Shown here piece by piece: positions 34,119 through 46,821 of a DNA stretch of 64,000 bases. Positions within the stretch are counted from its first letter, which is position 1. Each line of letters opens with the position of its first letter. A program made the position numbers and the translations under genes. Location: positions 6,508,081 to 6,572,080 of the forward strand of contig OX442430.1 of the NCBI GenBank assembly GCA_949361645.1, read 5' to 3'. The notes under the pieces are model-generated. The model was not told the DNA's origin and made no database searches. It saw only the letters and a list, made by a program, of their open reading frames with translations. The stretch is from Spongilla lacustris. Taxonomy: Eukaryota > Porifera > Demospongiae > Spongillida > Spongillidae.

Positions 34119-34809
34119 TGATCAGCTATAGAGCCTAGGGGCAAGCACGACTTGAAGAATATTGTATTTCTCGCAGCAATTTATTAAAGTCAGTGAAGAT
34201 TAGAAACTTTCATCCTATTCGAATATTCAGTTTAAAGCCAATATCTATGATTAAAGTAATCGCAATCATGTGCGCACGTGCATGCAGTGGGAGTGGCGAC
34301 ATCAAAACAATTTCAAGTTGTAATAGATTTGCTCCCATTGAGTGATCTTGATCATAGATACTTATCTATGTCTTTGATGTAAAATATGTGTGGGTATTGA
34401 AGTGCAAACATAGATCGTATACTATACTTATATCTATGATGCAAGTATGCCTTGCACACTTTATCTTCAGAACTAATGTTTAGGTCAAGGCTATGTACAA
34501 GTGAACTTGTTCAGATGCTTCGCATTTCAGTATAGGGCAGTGTACAAGTGTATTTCTATATGCCATTACTTGCCTTTGTGCATACTATGTGCACATAATA
34601 TTGTTATCATTATCATTATCATCATTCTTGAATATGTTCTTATTTAACAAACCAGCTGCAAGCACACATGTGTATGTATATGTGTAAGAGTGTGTTTTTT
34701 TTTGCAGAAAAACAACAAGGGCTTGAAGCCAGTAATCCCTCTCACTGGATACACTCAAGAATACATAAGATGTTTTTTTTTTTGTTGTTGTGCCAGACTA
34801 TACACAAAG
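34119..34809. other. Spacer upstream of 7TM-3
   Basis: Low-complexity AT-rich DNA with repeated ATCTATG-like words (34240-34440). No gene recognised. Confidence 0.4.
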
Positions 34810-34812
34810 TCA

Positions 34813-35300
34813 AAAGTGTGAAGGCCCCCTGTGAAGGTTGTACGCCAATACATGTAGACACACCAAATTAAGTGTGACCAATCATCACACGCAAGCGCCA
34901 GTGATTCAGTTTCACCCAAAAAGCAGAAGGAAAAAAAACACAAGGGGAAAAAAAAGGATGCATAGGCCAGGATTCAAACCCATGACCATCTGCATTTCAA
35001 CCCTGTACCTAACTCCACAAACTATCACACAATGCATTCTTTGTATCTGATGTAACTAAGTTACTTTTTATCTCACAATGTCATCAATCATTAATCCAAA
35101 CTAAAACTCAGTAAAGGTCACACCAAATAACGAGTGAATTCACACAAGCTCACTCGATGGTGTGATATTACACAAAAGATATGAAGGTCACACCAAATAA
35201 TGGAGTGAATTCACATGAACTCACTCGATGGTGCGATATCCCTCCAAAGATGATTGACACCCTTTTAAAAAGATTATAGGTGACCTTCACACTTTTGTTT
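34813..35300. mobile_element. Probable MITE of about 490 bp with AAAAGTGTGAAGG ends
   Basis: AAAAGTGTGAAGGCC near 34813 is mirrored by GGTGACCTTCACACTTTT near 35280-35297. Inside are two about 55-bp direct copies starting GGTCACACCAAATAA (about 35116 and 35186). A Pol III B-box-like GGTTTGAATCC is present on the minus strand (34970-34980), followed by a T run, so a tRNA-derived SINE may be included. Confidence 0.4.
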
Positions 35301-36595
35301 TTGCAATGTAGTTGCACTCAAGAAGACTTTAAGGATGGTGGCTTATGCCCTATTGTTGTGGTATGTACTGACTCTTTGCCATCTCAACTCAGTGCTAAAT
35401 GTGTTGGCAATCTGATGATGGAGGACATGGCTGCTTTGTTGGGTCCATGCCAACAGTGGTCTGTAATCCATGCAGCTCGTCACTACCTTGCATGACTATC
35501 AGCATATGTAGGGACAGCTGAAATGCGGGACCTGACTGCTCCCTTTTGTGCACAGTGCGTACTCGGCTCCTTCATCTCTATTGTAGGAGGATAACATACT
35601 ACTTTCTGCCGAAGGGGTGCAATAAGGAGATCCTCTGGGTCCTTTGCCATCACCAAGTTATTACACACCCTCCCATACAGCACCATGTTATAATTATCCC
35701 TTCTTGGCTGATATTGACAATGTTTTAAAATCCATCCAATACCAATTGTGACCTCTCAACCATGCAGTGAATATACAATTGATTCGTACCTGTGAAGTTT
35801 AGCGGTCTGGGGATCAGGAGTGCTGCAACTTCTGCCTTTTAGGCTTCTGCTGCTGGGTTGCATGGTATCCCTGGTCCAACAACTTCTACCTTAGTCCCAA
35901 GATTGCAGTTTATACTGAAGATCAGCGATCATTCAGCTCAGTGCCTTATGCAATGTCTCTGTTGCAGCTCAGCAGGGTAATGCTGCTGCAGTTCTAGGCA
36001 CCATGGAGATGCCTGACTATGGATATATATATAATTATAATTATATAATATAATATCAAATTATATAAAAATTATAATTATATGTCAGTTTAAACCAGGC
36101 CTGTAGTGTAGAATATATGCCTTATGATAACATTATCAGTATACTTGTCATTTTAAAAATTACCACGCTCGTGTATGTTAAACCTAAATTTGGAATTAGA
36201 ATAAATCTGCAAATTAAAGCATTACAAGATGTATGGAAGCTATTATCTTTATACATGTATTGTTTAACGATCCCGCAAATTAATTTCACTGATAGTTGTC
36301 ATAGCAACCATAGTCATTAATAGCATCGCACTTCGAAATATGGGGGTGATTCTTTGCATTTTCGCAAAACCCAGGTGATTATATATTGGACTAAAAAGGT
36401 AATAATTATATTGATACTGGTCTAACTATTGTGGGTAGGCACGATGAAACTTACCATCGTTGGCGTAAGTTGCACAACGAAAATGATAAATTTTGTGCTA
36501 ACTGTTTGCAGTTGTGATGTTTGTCCGCAAGCGCTCTAAGCGTTTAATAAAAATAATAATAATAAGGCAGTCGTAGCTTATAACTCCAAGGTTTC
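35301..36595. other. No gene recognised; holds a dispersed repeat
   Basis: Positions 35915-36025 match 17145-17260. AT-rich (TA)n-like sequence lies at 36020-36080. Small plus-strand ORFs at 35280-35495 and 36117-36320 have no recognised product. Confidence 0.4.
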
Positions 36596-37441
36596 CTTAC
36601 ACCACACAACTACAGCTGAGTCTGCTCTTGCTTCTCCCACTTCTCAGAGAGCTGTCCAGCAGAATTGATGAAAATCAGTTCAAATCTTTGTTGGAGGCAT
36701 CTTCCCCCGCAAACAAAGCCCGACTTCTGTCCGCTTCAGCCCCTCATGCAGCTTCATGGCTGTCAGTGGTCCCCTCCATGGGCTTAGGCCTACACATGGA
36801 GTGCAATGAGTTCGAGACTGCAGTGAGGTGGTGGCTAGGTGTTGGTGTTGGTGGGACTGTGTGCCCCCTTTGCACAGATGTTGCCCTTGATCCCTTGGGT
36901 CACCACACTGTAATCTGCAGGCATGGGGGAGATGTGGTGGTGAGGCACAATCACTTGCGTGATGTTGTTGTGGACTTCTGTCGACGAGCTCATTTGAGTG
37001 TGAGCATAGAGCCGGAAGGGTCATGGTCTTACCAGAGATCACAGCCACTCCAGACCTGCAGATGTGCTCATAGCTGGGTGGGACAGGGGTAAGCCTGCAG
37101 CATTCGATGTCACGGTAGCATCGCCACTCTGCTCAGCCATATTGATGGATTCTAGTCGAATGTCTGGTGCAGCATCTGCGGCTGCAGAGGCCCAGAAGAT
37201 ACTAACTAATGGTCCCAAATGTCAGGAGTTGGGGTGGACATGCATTCCACTGGCTGTCGAGACCTTCTGCAATTGGGGTAAGGAGGCTCATCTCACTTTT
37301 TCTAGGTTGGCATCCCACCTTTCCATCATCATGTCCTCTTCCAAACCTTGTGTCTTGGCGGATATCTACAGCAGGCTGAACATGACTTTGGTCAAATCCA
37401 TTGCCAGAGCCATCTTGGCAAGGGAGCTCCTGCCCTCATGA
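36596..37441 (+). pseudogene. Retroelement polyprotein C-terminal region, frameshifted
   Basis: Frames read in order RIDENQFKSLLEASSPANKARLL, HAASWLSVVPSMGLGLHMECNEF, CPLCTDVALDPLGHHTVICRHGGD, RHNHLRDVVVDFC, then in another frame RPADVLIAGWDRGKPAAFDVTV, CQELGWTCIPLAVETFCNWGKEA and ILARELLPS-stop. This is the zinc-binding and distal segment that follows the reverse transcriptase in a retroelement family common in sponges and cnidarians. A frameshift lies near 37040-37070 and another near 36665. The AT-rich tail at 37545-37590 with AATAAA-like units fits the 3' end of a poly(A)-type element. Confidence 0.7.
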
Positions 37442-38544
37442 CTGTTGTAGAATTACTATAGGTGTAGTTTGTATTATAATAATAATAATATTACTGTAGG
37501 TGGTAGCATATTAATAATGTGTTCCATTCGTGTATTCTCCTGTATCTTGTAATAAATGTATCCTCAATAAAAAATAAATAAAAATAAGGTTCGTATGTCA
37601 TGTATAATTGACAATTTTAATAATAATAATAATACATTTCTCAACGCATTGTACAGCGAAATAAGTATCTATTTGCCTAGTATAGTGCTTAAATATGGGT
37701 ATTCTAGAATTAGAAGAACTGCAGAAACATGCGGGAAAAAAACTATTTCTTTATCATCCGGGTTTTCAATTCTATAACGTTCAACCGACTCAATTATTTC
37801 GCCGCGCGTAACCGTTAACATTATAATATTATAATCATACTAAGCGTTATCAATAGAAAGTGTATATTAGACCATAGATTATTTATCTATGATTAGACAC
37901 TTTGTGTTACCGTCTGTATATGTATGAATAAACGCATACTTTGGCAGCCATTTTAACATTTTAAGTGTAGCCAACCTGCCACTCTTAACACACCTGAGTA
38001 CTGGGTGGTCCAACCTGCATGCCGGGATGAGATATAAATTCTCTCTGGTCCATCGTGTTTTGGCTGACATTTTGACAACGTCTAAGTAGTTGCATGGGCG
38101 TAGCCCGAGCTTCCGAAGGTCGGCAGCTAGCGATGCATGGTAAAGCTAATTACGCTGACTTGATTCTTCCCGTTAGTATACAAGTACAGCGTCAGCAGAA
38201 CAATCTATACAGTATAAACTTACCTGCGGTCTTATTAAAAGGCTCAGGAGATAATTAACCTATCACTGTCAAAAAAATTAAAAAGGATATTTCACTGTCA
38301 CAAAGGATGAACAGACCTCATGCACAAAGTAGTGTGCCAATGCGAAGTACCGGTACATGCGAGCATATTATTTTTCACTTCGGTTACCCGGTGCAGTCGC
38401 GCGAACTGAACTGATACTTAAGGAAACCACGTCGCTTGGCCGGGGGATCCCCGGGGTATCCCCCTTTATAATAATGGGATACATGTACTACTATGGTCTG
38501 CGTGTATTATTATCACACTTGCTAGTACTGCTATTGTACCAATA
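37442..38544. other. Upstream region of the helical membrane-hairpin gene
   Basis: Contains the AT-rich retroelement tail and otherwise no gene. TTTATAATAA at 38465-38474, 71 bp before the ATG at 38545, is a plausible TATA element; no transcript data are available. Confidence 0.35.
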
Positions 38545-39549
38545 ATGGCCACCAAGGGAACTGGTAACCAGTTTTCCATTAAAACCCTTATGGATTTGGT
38601 TGCCAAGATGTGTAAATCGATGTCTACATCGTCAACCGGGCTTCTCGAACCAGTCATACAGACTCTCAATGCAATGGAGAGTTTTGCAAAGACGATGGAC
38701 GAGGCTGGGAGAGAACTTTCTTTGGGTGTGAATCCAATAGTATCTATGGCAATAGAAGACTTGAAGGTTCAGTATCATGCTGTGTTTGGAAAGGCGCGAC
38801 TATACGTACGGGCATGTAAAGACATGGCCTCGTATGTGTGCGAGAGCAATGTTCTGGAAGACGTAGAACGCGACTTGGAAGAGCGAAACAGTACGGCGGA
38901 GCTATCGGACTTTCTAGATGAAATGAAGGACTATTTACTTCGCTGCAAGTATTCTTTGGGACAGTTTAACACTATTCAAACAAATTTCGGAGGCGAAGTA
39001 AAACGAAACAGCGATCAGTGGGATGGTGAGGCGAAGAAGCACGCAGAGCAAGAGAAGAAGGGTCTTCTTCTAAGTCGTGGATCCGGCATCGTGGCGGGAG
39101 CAATGGGTGTGGGAGGTGTGGCTCTAGGTCTAGCTGCGACTTCAATTGTATGCCCCCCTGCGGTGATTGCGTTAGCAGCTGTTGCAGTGGTTACATGTAC
39201 GGGTGCAGCAGTGAGCGGTGGCTTGGCGGGTGCCTTTGCCGTTGAGAGGGGAATTAGTCGCGAAAAAAAGGAAGTGTTCGTCGAGGCCGCCAAGAGAACC
39301 GTTGAGTTTTATAGGGCATTAACCGATCTTGAAGTGAAGATTGGAGCCATGGGGACTAATCTGGAGGCTGTTAGAGGGTACATTGGGGGTGTTTCAAGGA
39401 ATGAAAACGATGCACCCGGATTAACGGAAATGGTTGAGAGAGCGTCATCAGGTGGTGGGCTGAGAATACGGAAAATAAAAGCACATCTCGATGAACTGAG
39501 AGACGCAATGCAAGATACTTTAAAAGAAGCACGTGAATTCCTCAAGTAG
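38545..39549 (+). CDS. Helical protein with central membrane hairpin (ClyA/ApoL-like architecture)
   Basis: Intact intronless ORF of 334 residues. Residues 1-175 are predicted to be long amphipathic helices with charged heptads (EDVERDLEERN, EMKDYLLRCK, EAKKHAEQEKK). Residues 181-202 and 205-232 are two hydrophobic Gly/Ala-rich segments that form a hairpin. A final helical region, residues 236-334, ends EAREFLK. There is no signal peptide. Helix bundle, hydrophobic hairpin, then helix is the layout of alpha-helical pore-forming proteins of the ClyA/Hbl type and also of apolipoprotein-L-like proteins. Which of these, if either, cannot be decided from sequence alone. It probably inserts in or acts on membranes. 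The lack of introns could mean retrocopying or lateral acquisition, but composition does not differ obviously from the neighbours. Confidence 0.75.
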   Translation: MATKGTGNQFSIKTLMDLVAKMCKSMSTSSTGLLEPVIQTLNAMESFAKTMDEAGRELSLGVNPIVSMAIEDLKVQYHAVFGKARLYVRACKDMASYVCESNVLEDVERDLEERNSTAELSDFLDEMKDYLLRCKYSLGQFNTIQTNFGGEVKRNSDQWDGEAKKHAEQEKKGLLLSRGSGIVAGAMGVGGVALGLAATSIVCPPAVIALAAVAVVTCTGAAVSGGLAGAFAVERGISREKKEVFVEAAKRTVEFYRALTDLEVKIGAMGTNLEAVRGYIGGVSRNENDAPGLTEMVERASSGGGLRIRKIKAHLDELRDAMQDTLKEAREFLK

Positions 39550-40411
39550 AACATATATTATGTATGCTCGTGCACCGGCTATTGCACTAAAATGCGTGCA
39601 AGCCTGCTAGATTTTTATATATGTATGTACTTATTATTTTTTTTTAAAGATACAAATTCAAGCGGCCGTTGCTGAGATCGGCGGCCCCAACGACAAAATC
39701 CAACTGAGACATGGATCAGTTATAATATAATCACTGCCTCCAAATAGCATCGAAACAATGGTAAAAGCAGGGCATGATCGTTCTAGCAGCTGTTCATGAT
39801 AAGTAATAACAATGAAACGACATGCAACATTTAAAATGTGAAATATATATAGGAGCCTCACTGATCACACATGTTTGTTGTTTCCTTTTGTAAGCTTTCG
39901 TAACATCTTCCACCTGCATGTAACCGTGCATGATCATGCATTTTCTATATATCATGCATAGTAGTGTGTATAATTTAGTAATGGTATATATGCATGAATT
40001 TAAGTTAGTGTCAGGCCCATGACTGTGTGTGTTCATTTGTAGTCATGGCATACGCCTACTTCCAGTACAGCTATACTCATTGCTATAAAGGTGGGCCGGC
40101 AAGGTGTTTGTAAGCAGTCATAACTCCATTTGTTCAGTTTCAAATTGACGTGCATAACAAACACTCTTGGCCCTAATTCTTTCTTCTTTTTAAAAAAAAC
40201 TGTATTTATGATTATTAAAAACTTTTAAAGTACTAACTTTTAAACAAATTGCATGCACTTGGCCTGGAGTTAGTATACGTATAAGTAATCTCTGACAAGT
40301 GCTATAGTTACGATTAAGCCATTAAAAAAAATTGCAATTAAAAAAATAAATAAACAAAGCAATCATCCATTATCCATATAGAAAGCACTCTGCATGTGCT
40401 CACATTTAGTG
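39550..40411. repeat. 7TM-4 downstream flank, duplicate of 26449-27003
   Basis: From 39854 on it is collinear with 26449-27003. 39550-39853 has nothing recognisable apart from a T run. Confidence 0.65.
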
Positions 40412-41437
40412 CTAAACTACAGTTGCAATGCTACCAGTTGGTAGAGAAAAGTTAGTAGCACTGTTCACATGTGATACAGCAGAATCCTGCCCAACAGTAG
40501 GGTCAAAGGTGCCAGACTTATTGTTCTGTGACTTCCTGATTTCCCTACAATATGCTGGTAGCTGGGCCAAGCAGATATGGACAATCAGGGTCACCCCTGA
40601 GGACAAGCTCCAGAAGGTGATGAATATGTATTGGGTAAATACCAGCCCTCGGTTGGGTATTGGAGTGAGGAATGAATAGAAAATGTCGTATACAAGAACA
40701 GGTATAATGAAGATAAAAAATATTATTGGGAAGGCGGCCAACGGAAGGAGCTGTTTAAGAGCTTCCCGAAACTGGTCATGCTCACCACCAGTGATTGGTT
40801 CGTACTTCATTCTCCAGCACACTCGGTAAGACAGTTTTATTAACATGATGATCATGGCTATGGACGCTACCAAGAGAATGACCATTGCTGGAGCGTCGAG
40901 AAGAGCAAATTTTTCAGCCACGGAGACTTTGAGCTCGACGGTGTTATTTTTCTCGTATATAGGTATGTAGCAACCATCGACCGGGCTAAACCCGTAGGTA
41001 TGGGTCACCAGGGGTATAGCGCACACCAGTGCCGGTACGAGCAGCGAGGTCATAACGTACAGCACTTCAAGCTTCTTCATGTTCCTATGAAATACTCCGA
41101 AACAGAAGAGGTGGAAGGTCACCCACGTCGTGAAGAGTATTTTCAGCCAAAAGGAGTACAACTGTAGCCACGCCATGGCGATGCATAATCGACGAGCATA
41201 AGCCTCGCGCCATGGCCACGGTTCGTCCTGATATTTGACAAAAATGATTTCCAACAGTTGTATCGTCGCAACGTCTAAAGAGGCCAACACTTGGTAGAGA
41301 GCCAACCGATAGACGGTCGCTCTGTGCAGCTTGAGGCAAACTACCAAGATGGCTGCCAATATGCACACGGGCACGGAGAGGGCGTTCGTTGCCGAGAAGA
41401 TTATGTCGGCAGATGTATCGTCGCTCGACGCATTCAT
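40412..41437 (-). CDS. Seven-transmembrane receptor, cAMP-receptor-like (7TM-4), intact
   Basis: Single exon, 341 residues, with the same seven hydrophobic segments as the 9451-10476 copy and about 75 percent identity to it by eye. The differences cluster in extracellular loop 2 (GFSPVDGCYIPIYEKNNTVEL, with an NNT glycosylation site), in the TM6-TM7 loop (SFLTPIPNRGL) and in the tail. The tail ends IATVV, which fits a class I PDZ-ligand pattern (T-V-V), whereas 7TM-1 ends ADE. The two intact receptors therefore differ in likely ligand-contact loops and in likely tail partners. No introns. The start at 41437 is shared with 7TM-2 and 7TM-3. Confidence 0.85.
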   Translation of the reverse strand: MNASSDDTSADIIFSATNALSVPVCILAAILVVCLKLHRATVYRLALYQVLASLDVATIQLLEIIFVKYQDEPWPWREAYARRLCIAMAWLQLYSFWLKILFTTWVTFHLFCFGVFHRNMKKLEVLYVMTSLLVPALVCAIPLVTHTYGFSPVDGCYIPIYEKNNTVELKVSVAEKFALLDAPAMVILLVASIAMIIMLIKLSYRVCWRMKYEPITGGEHDQFREALKQLLPLAAFPIIFFIFIIPVLVYDIFYSFLTPIPNRGLVFTQYIFITFWSLSSGVTLIVHICLAQLPAYCREIRKSQNNKSGTFDPTVGQDSAVSHVNSATNFSLPTGSIATVV

Positions 41438-41619
41438 CGATCAAGTACTACGGGTACGAAGAATAGTATTCGCGGCGTGCAAAGTCACACACTTTAAAAT
41501 AAACATTGACCATATTCAATGCAGTGGCAGTGAAGGAATCCCGCAGGAATTGAATCGGGGTGGTGGGAGGTGTCCCTTATGAATTATTGAGGGTGTAGGG
41601 TATATGTGGGAGAGTTGTA

Positions 41620-42769
41620 TCCCAATTGGGGTGTGGCTGGAGGCTCTACACACTAAGCCAATGCATTTTATATGACGGTCAACTGAAACCTACATGTATA
41701 TATTATTAGTAAAATATCAATCCTATACGAGGTCAAGTTACATAGACCCTTTTTAGCGCGTGATTTAATGACATTCATAGAAATTAAAATTCAATGTCCG
41801 CCATCTTGGTGCTCAAGTTACTACATGTATAGGACAGTCCGACGGTACATGTGTATGGGCAACCGGCAACGTAAAGCTTTTGGTTAGTACTGTACGTTCA
41901 TAGTTAGCGATTATGAGTCTGGTTTCATATTTTTACAGTGGGCACTGACATCATATCATGGTAAGAATTACAAGACCCAAAACTCGCATCAATAATAAGT
42001 AAATTGCACATACCGTTCTATAGTAACTTAAGCACCAAGATGGCGGAATATAAATTGTATTAATTAATTTTCATGCCTTTGACGTCACATGAAAGGGGTC
42101 TATAATTGAATGCCGTTAGTTTAATACATGTACAGGTATATGGTGGGTGCTTGCCTGCATCATCTGCATGGTGCCATGGCGTGCGTGTATCGTGCCGCGG
42201 CAATGCCGCATGCAAAAGAAACAAGGTTTTCGCTACAGCAACATATAAATGAAGACACGACAGTGTAAAACAACTGAGTATGAATCCAACTGATGAATGA
42301 AGTGCAATATGCTTTTTAAGTGAACTAACTCGACTCTGAACAAATTAAAAGGCAACGTTTAACTCTTCCTAATACACAATGGAAAATTAGGTCAACATGT
42401 ATCTATTTCAATGTCACAATGCAGGTGCGTTTAGTTTTAGATCTAGGCTAGCATGCAAGTTGATCTGTAAGACCTTACATGTAGCATGCATGGAATAATA
42501 CACCCAATACACATGCATGTATACATTGTACTGCACCTTGATTTTTTTATTCAGTAGAACTAGGATAATTATATGTCTCATCACAGGTGACAAAACTTTC
42601 AGACAGATATTCAGGGATGTAACTAACTCAGATCTTTTTGCCCACTATATATATTTGCCACAATTTAAACCTCAATGACAAGGGGTCAACGGTAAACCCT
42701 TCTATTTTGTCTGAAGCGGCAGGGTCTGAACCTTTAATAATGGCCACGTCAGCATTCCAAGCATGATTC
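41620..42769. other. Spacer with a dispersed repeat
   Basis: 41620-41745 matches 21850-21965. The rest is rich in ACATGTA words and has no gene that can be recognised. ATGGCGGA and CCGCCATC around 41798-42050 are inverted short motifs of a likely MITE (CATCTTGGTGCT with AGCACCAAGATGG). Confidence 0.4.
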
Positions 42770-42900
42770 TATAATAACCCAAAGTGCTCAGAGTTGGGCT
42801 GGAAATGCACACCACTAGCAATAGAGACTTGTGGCTCCTGGGGTGCTGAGGTTATACGGAAAGATGCACTTTCACATCTTGCATGCCACTCCACGTCCGG
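42770..42900 (+). pseudogene. Retroelement scrap (distal RT-associated motif)
   Basis: One frame reads PKCSELGWKCTPLAIETCGSWGAE, matching the CQELGWTCIPLAVET motif of 36596-37441. It runs straight into the 23-bp satellite. Confidence 0.5.
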
Positions 42901-42901
42901 C

Positions 42902-43372
42902 CATATCATACCCACGAGGAGCACCATATCATACCCATGAGGAGCACCATATCATACCCACGAGGAGCACCATATCATACCCATGAGGAGCACCATATCA
43001 TACCCACGAGGAGCACCATATCATACCCATGAGGAGCACCATATCATACCCACGAGGAGCACCATATCATACCCATGAGGAGCACCATTTCATACCCACG
43101 AGGAGCACCATATCATACCCATGAGGAGCACCATATCATACCCATGAGGGGCACCATATCATAGCCATGAGGAGCACCATATCATACCCATGAGGGGCAC
43201 CATATCATACCCATGAGGGGCACCATATCATACCCATGAGGGGCACCATATCATACCCATGAGGAGCACCATATCATACCCATGAGGGGCACCATATCAT
43301 ACCCACGAGGAGCACCATATCATACCCATGAGGGGAGGGGCCCATATCATACCCATGAGGGGCACCAAGTGA
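42902..43372. repeat. 23-bp minisatellite, about 20 units, with 46-bp higher order
   Basis: Unit: ACCATATCATACCCACGAGG plus AGC. The first ten units alternate CACGAGG and CATGAGG, forming five 46-bp double units. Later units are all CATGAGG with GGAGC or GGGGC endings. The array interrupts a retroelement relic, whose other fragment is at 43550-43795. Confidence 0.95.
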
Positions 43373-43549
43373 TGCCTTTTATGGCAGCCTCAGCCTCATT
43401 GGTGCAAGAGACCTGATATCAACAGCTGGAACTTCATTGGGCATCGCTGGTTGACAGTATGATTAATATCAAAAATAATTATTATGATACAAATGATAAA
43501 ACACTAACACTGCCACAGAACAGCGCAAGCTGCAAGAAAAGTCGAGTAT

Positions 43550-43795
43550 ACTAATGTGAAGAACTTGGCTGGAGCTGCATACCACTTGTCGTTGAATCCT
43601 TCAGGGCCTGGGGTCAACTTACCTTTTCAAAACTAGCATCTTGCCTTTCAGTCCAGGCTAATTCCACCATGCATATCTACCCCTCTTGATAGCATCTACA
43701 GCAGACTGAACTTATCCTTGTCCGCTCAAATGCCAGAGCATTTCTAGCAAGGGCAGACCCCCGTGCCAAAGTCTCAGAGACGTATGTAGTCTGTT
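43550..43795 (+). pseudogene. Retroelement scrap, C-terminal end
   Basis: Frames give ELGWSCIPLVVESFRAWGQ, LTFSKLASCLSV, LILVRSNARAFLARADPRAK. Same family as 36596-37441, with stops and shifts. It seems to be a second, closely placed copy rather than a continuation of 42770-42900, because both carry the ELGW motif. Confidence 0.5.
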
Positions 43796-44882
43796 GACTC
43801 ATACACCATTTATCATACCTATGTGTAATGTATTGTACATGTATATTGTGATTATTAATGCGATTACATGTTATAAAACATCCACACTAAGAAAGCTCCA
43901 GAGTCCAGACCTGCCAATATGGACCAGTCCCACAGCTGCAGCTAGCACGTACTGTCATGTTTTGACCCTTATTTGAACCAAACCACACAGACATATGTAT
44001 ATACCCAGGTGTCCTTTTTAAAAATTGAACATAATTCTCGGCTTAATAGATTTATCACTCTAATTGAATTTATGAATATACAGCGACTACTTGTAACTGA
44101 TGTAAGGTTAGGCAAATACGAACTGCATTATTAAAATTTCTTTAATTCAAAAGATAAAATCAAATAACTTGATGTGAAAAATCAAACTTGAAAATGCTAC
44201 AATTTTTATGAACTTTAAGTTTAATAACTCACCATTACATAATTCAATAACATGGTGTTTCCTACTTCACTCTAATTAATAACTTATGATCTTAAATGAT
44301 AATAACTCACTACTGAACTCAGTAACTTGAAATTAAGGTTACTTATATTATTATCTCTACCCATAATCTAAATTGAATTATTTTGATAAACGAGCCGGGT
44401 GTTGAATAGGTTTTGATATAATGGCTTAGAATTTTTAGTATTGCCTAAGTACTGTTAAAAAAAAGTCAAATGGTGAATTAAATTAAATCCTGACTTATCG
44501 TTATTTTTAAGCGTTGCGTTCATTTGTAGACACCCAATATAGACACTAATTATAACCTCATTACATGAAGCTATAATATTTTTTAAAATTTTCCTTAATT
44601 AAAAATTCATCATTCGGGCAAATCTAGAAATTCTGTTCCATAGTCACAATATTGCCATGCAGAGGCCTAAGCTTATCCTTACGTTAACTAAAGTTTACTA
44701 CAGCATCATGTGTACTCTGTAGGTTGTATGACTTCTCCTGATGTCCTTGCCAAACCTCAAAACCTCAAATCAATATAAATTTCTACAGTACAAATCTTTG
44801 TGATATAATCCTGCAGTACCTCTACATGTGTAGTGCCAGCTGGCTGATTTGTGTTTTTGGCAAATTATGCACTTTGTATATA
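43796..44882. other. AT-rich spacer downstream of SAM-B
   Basis: Many degenerate AACTCA/TAACTT words at 44090-44345, no gene. Confidence 0.5.
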
Positions 44883-46821
<1,939 letters not shown>

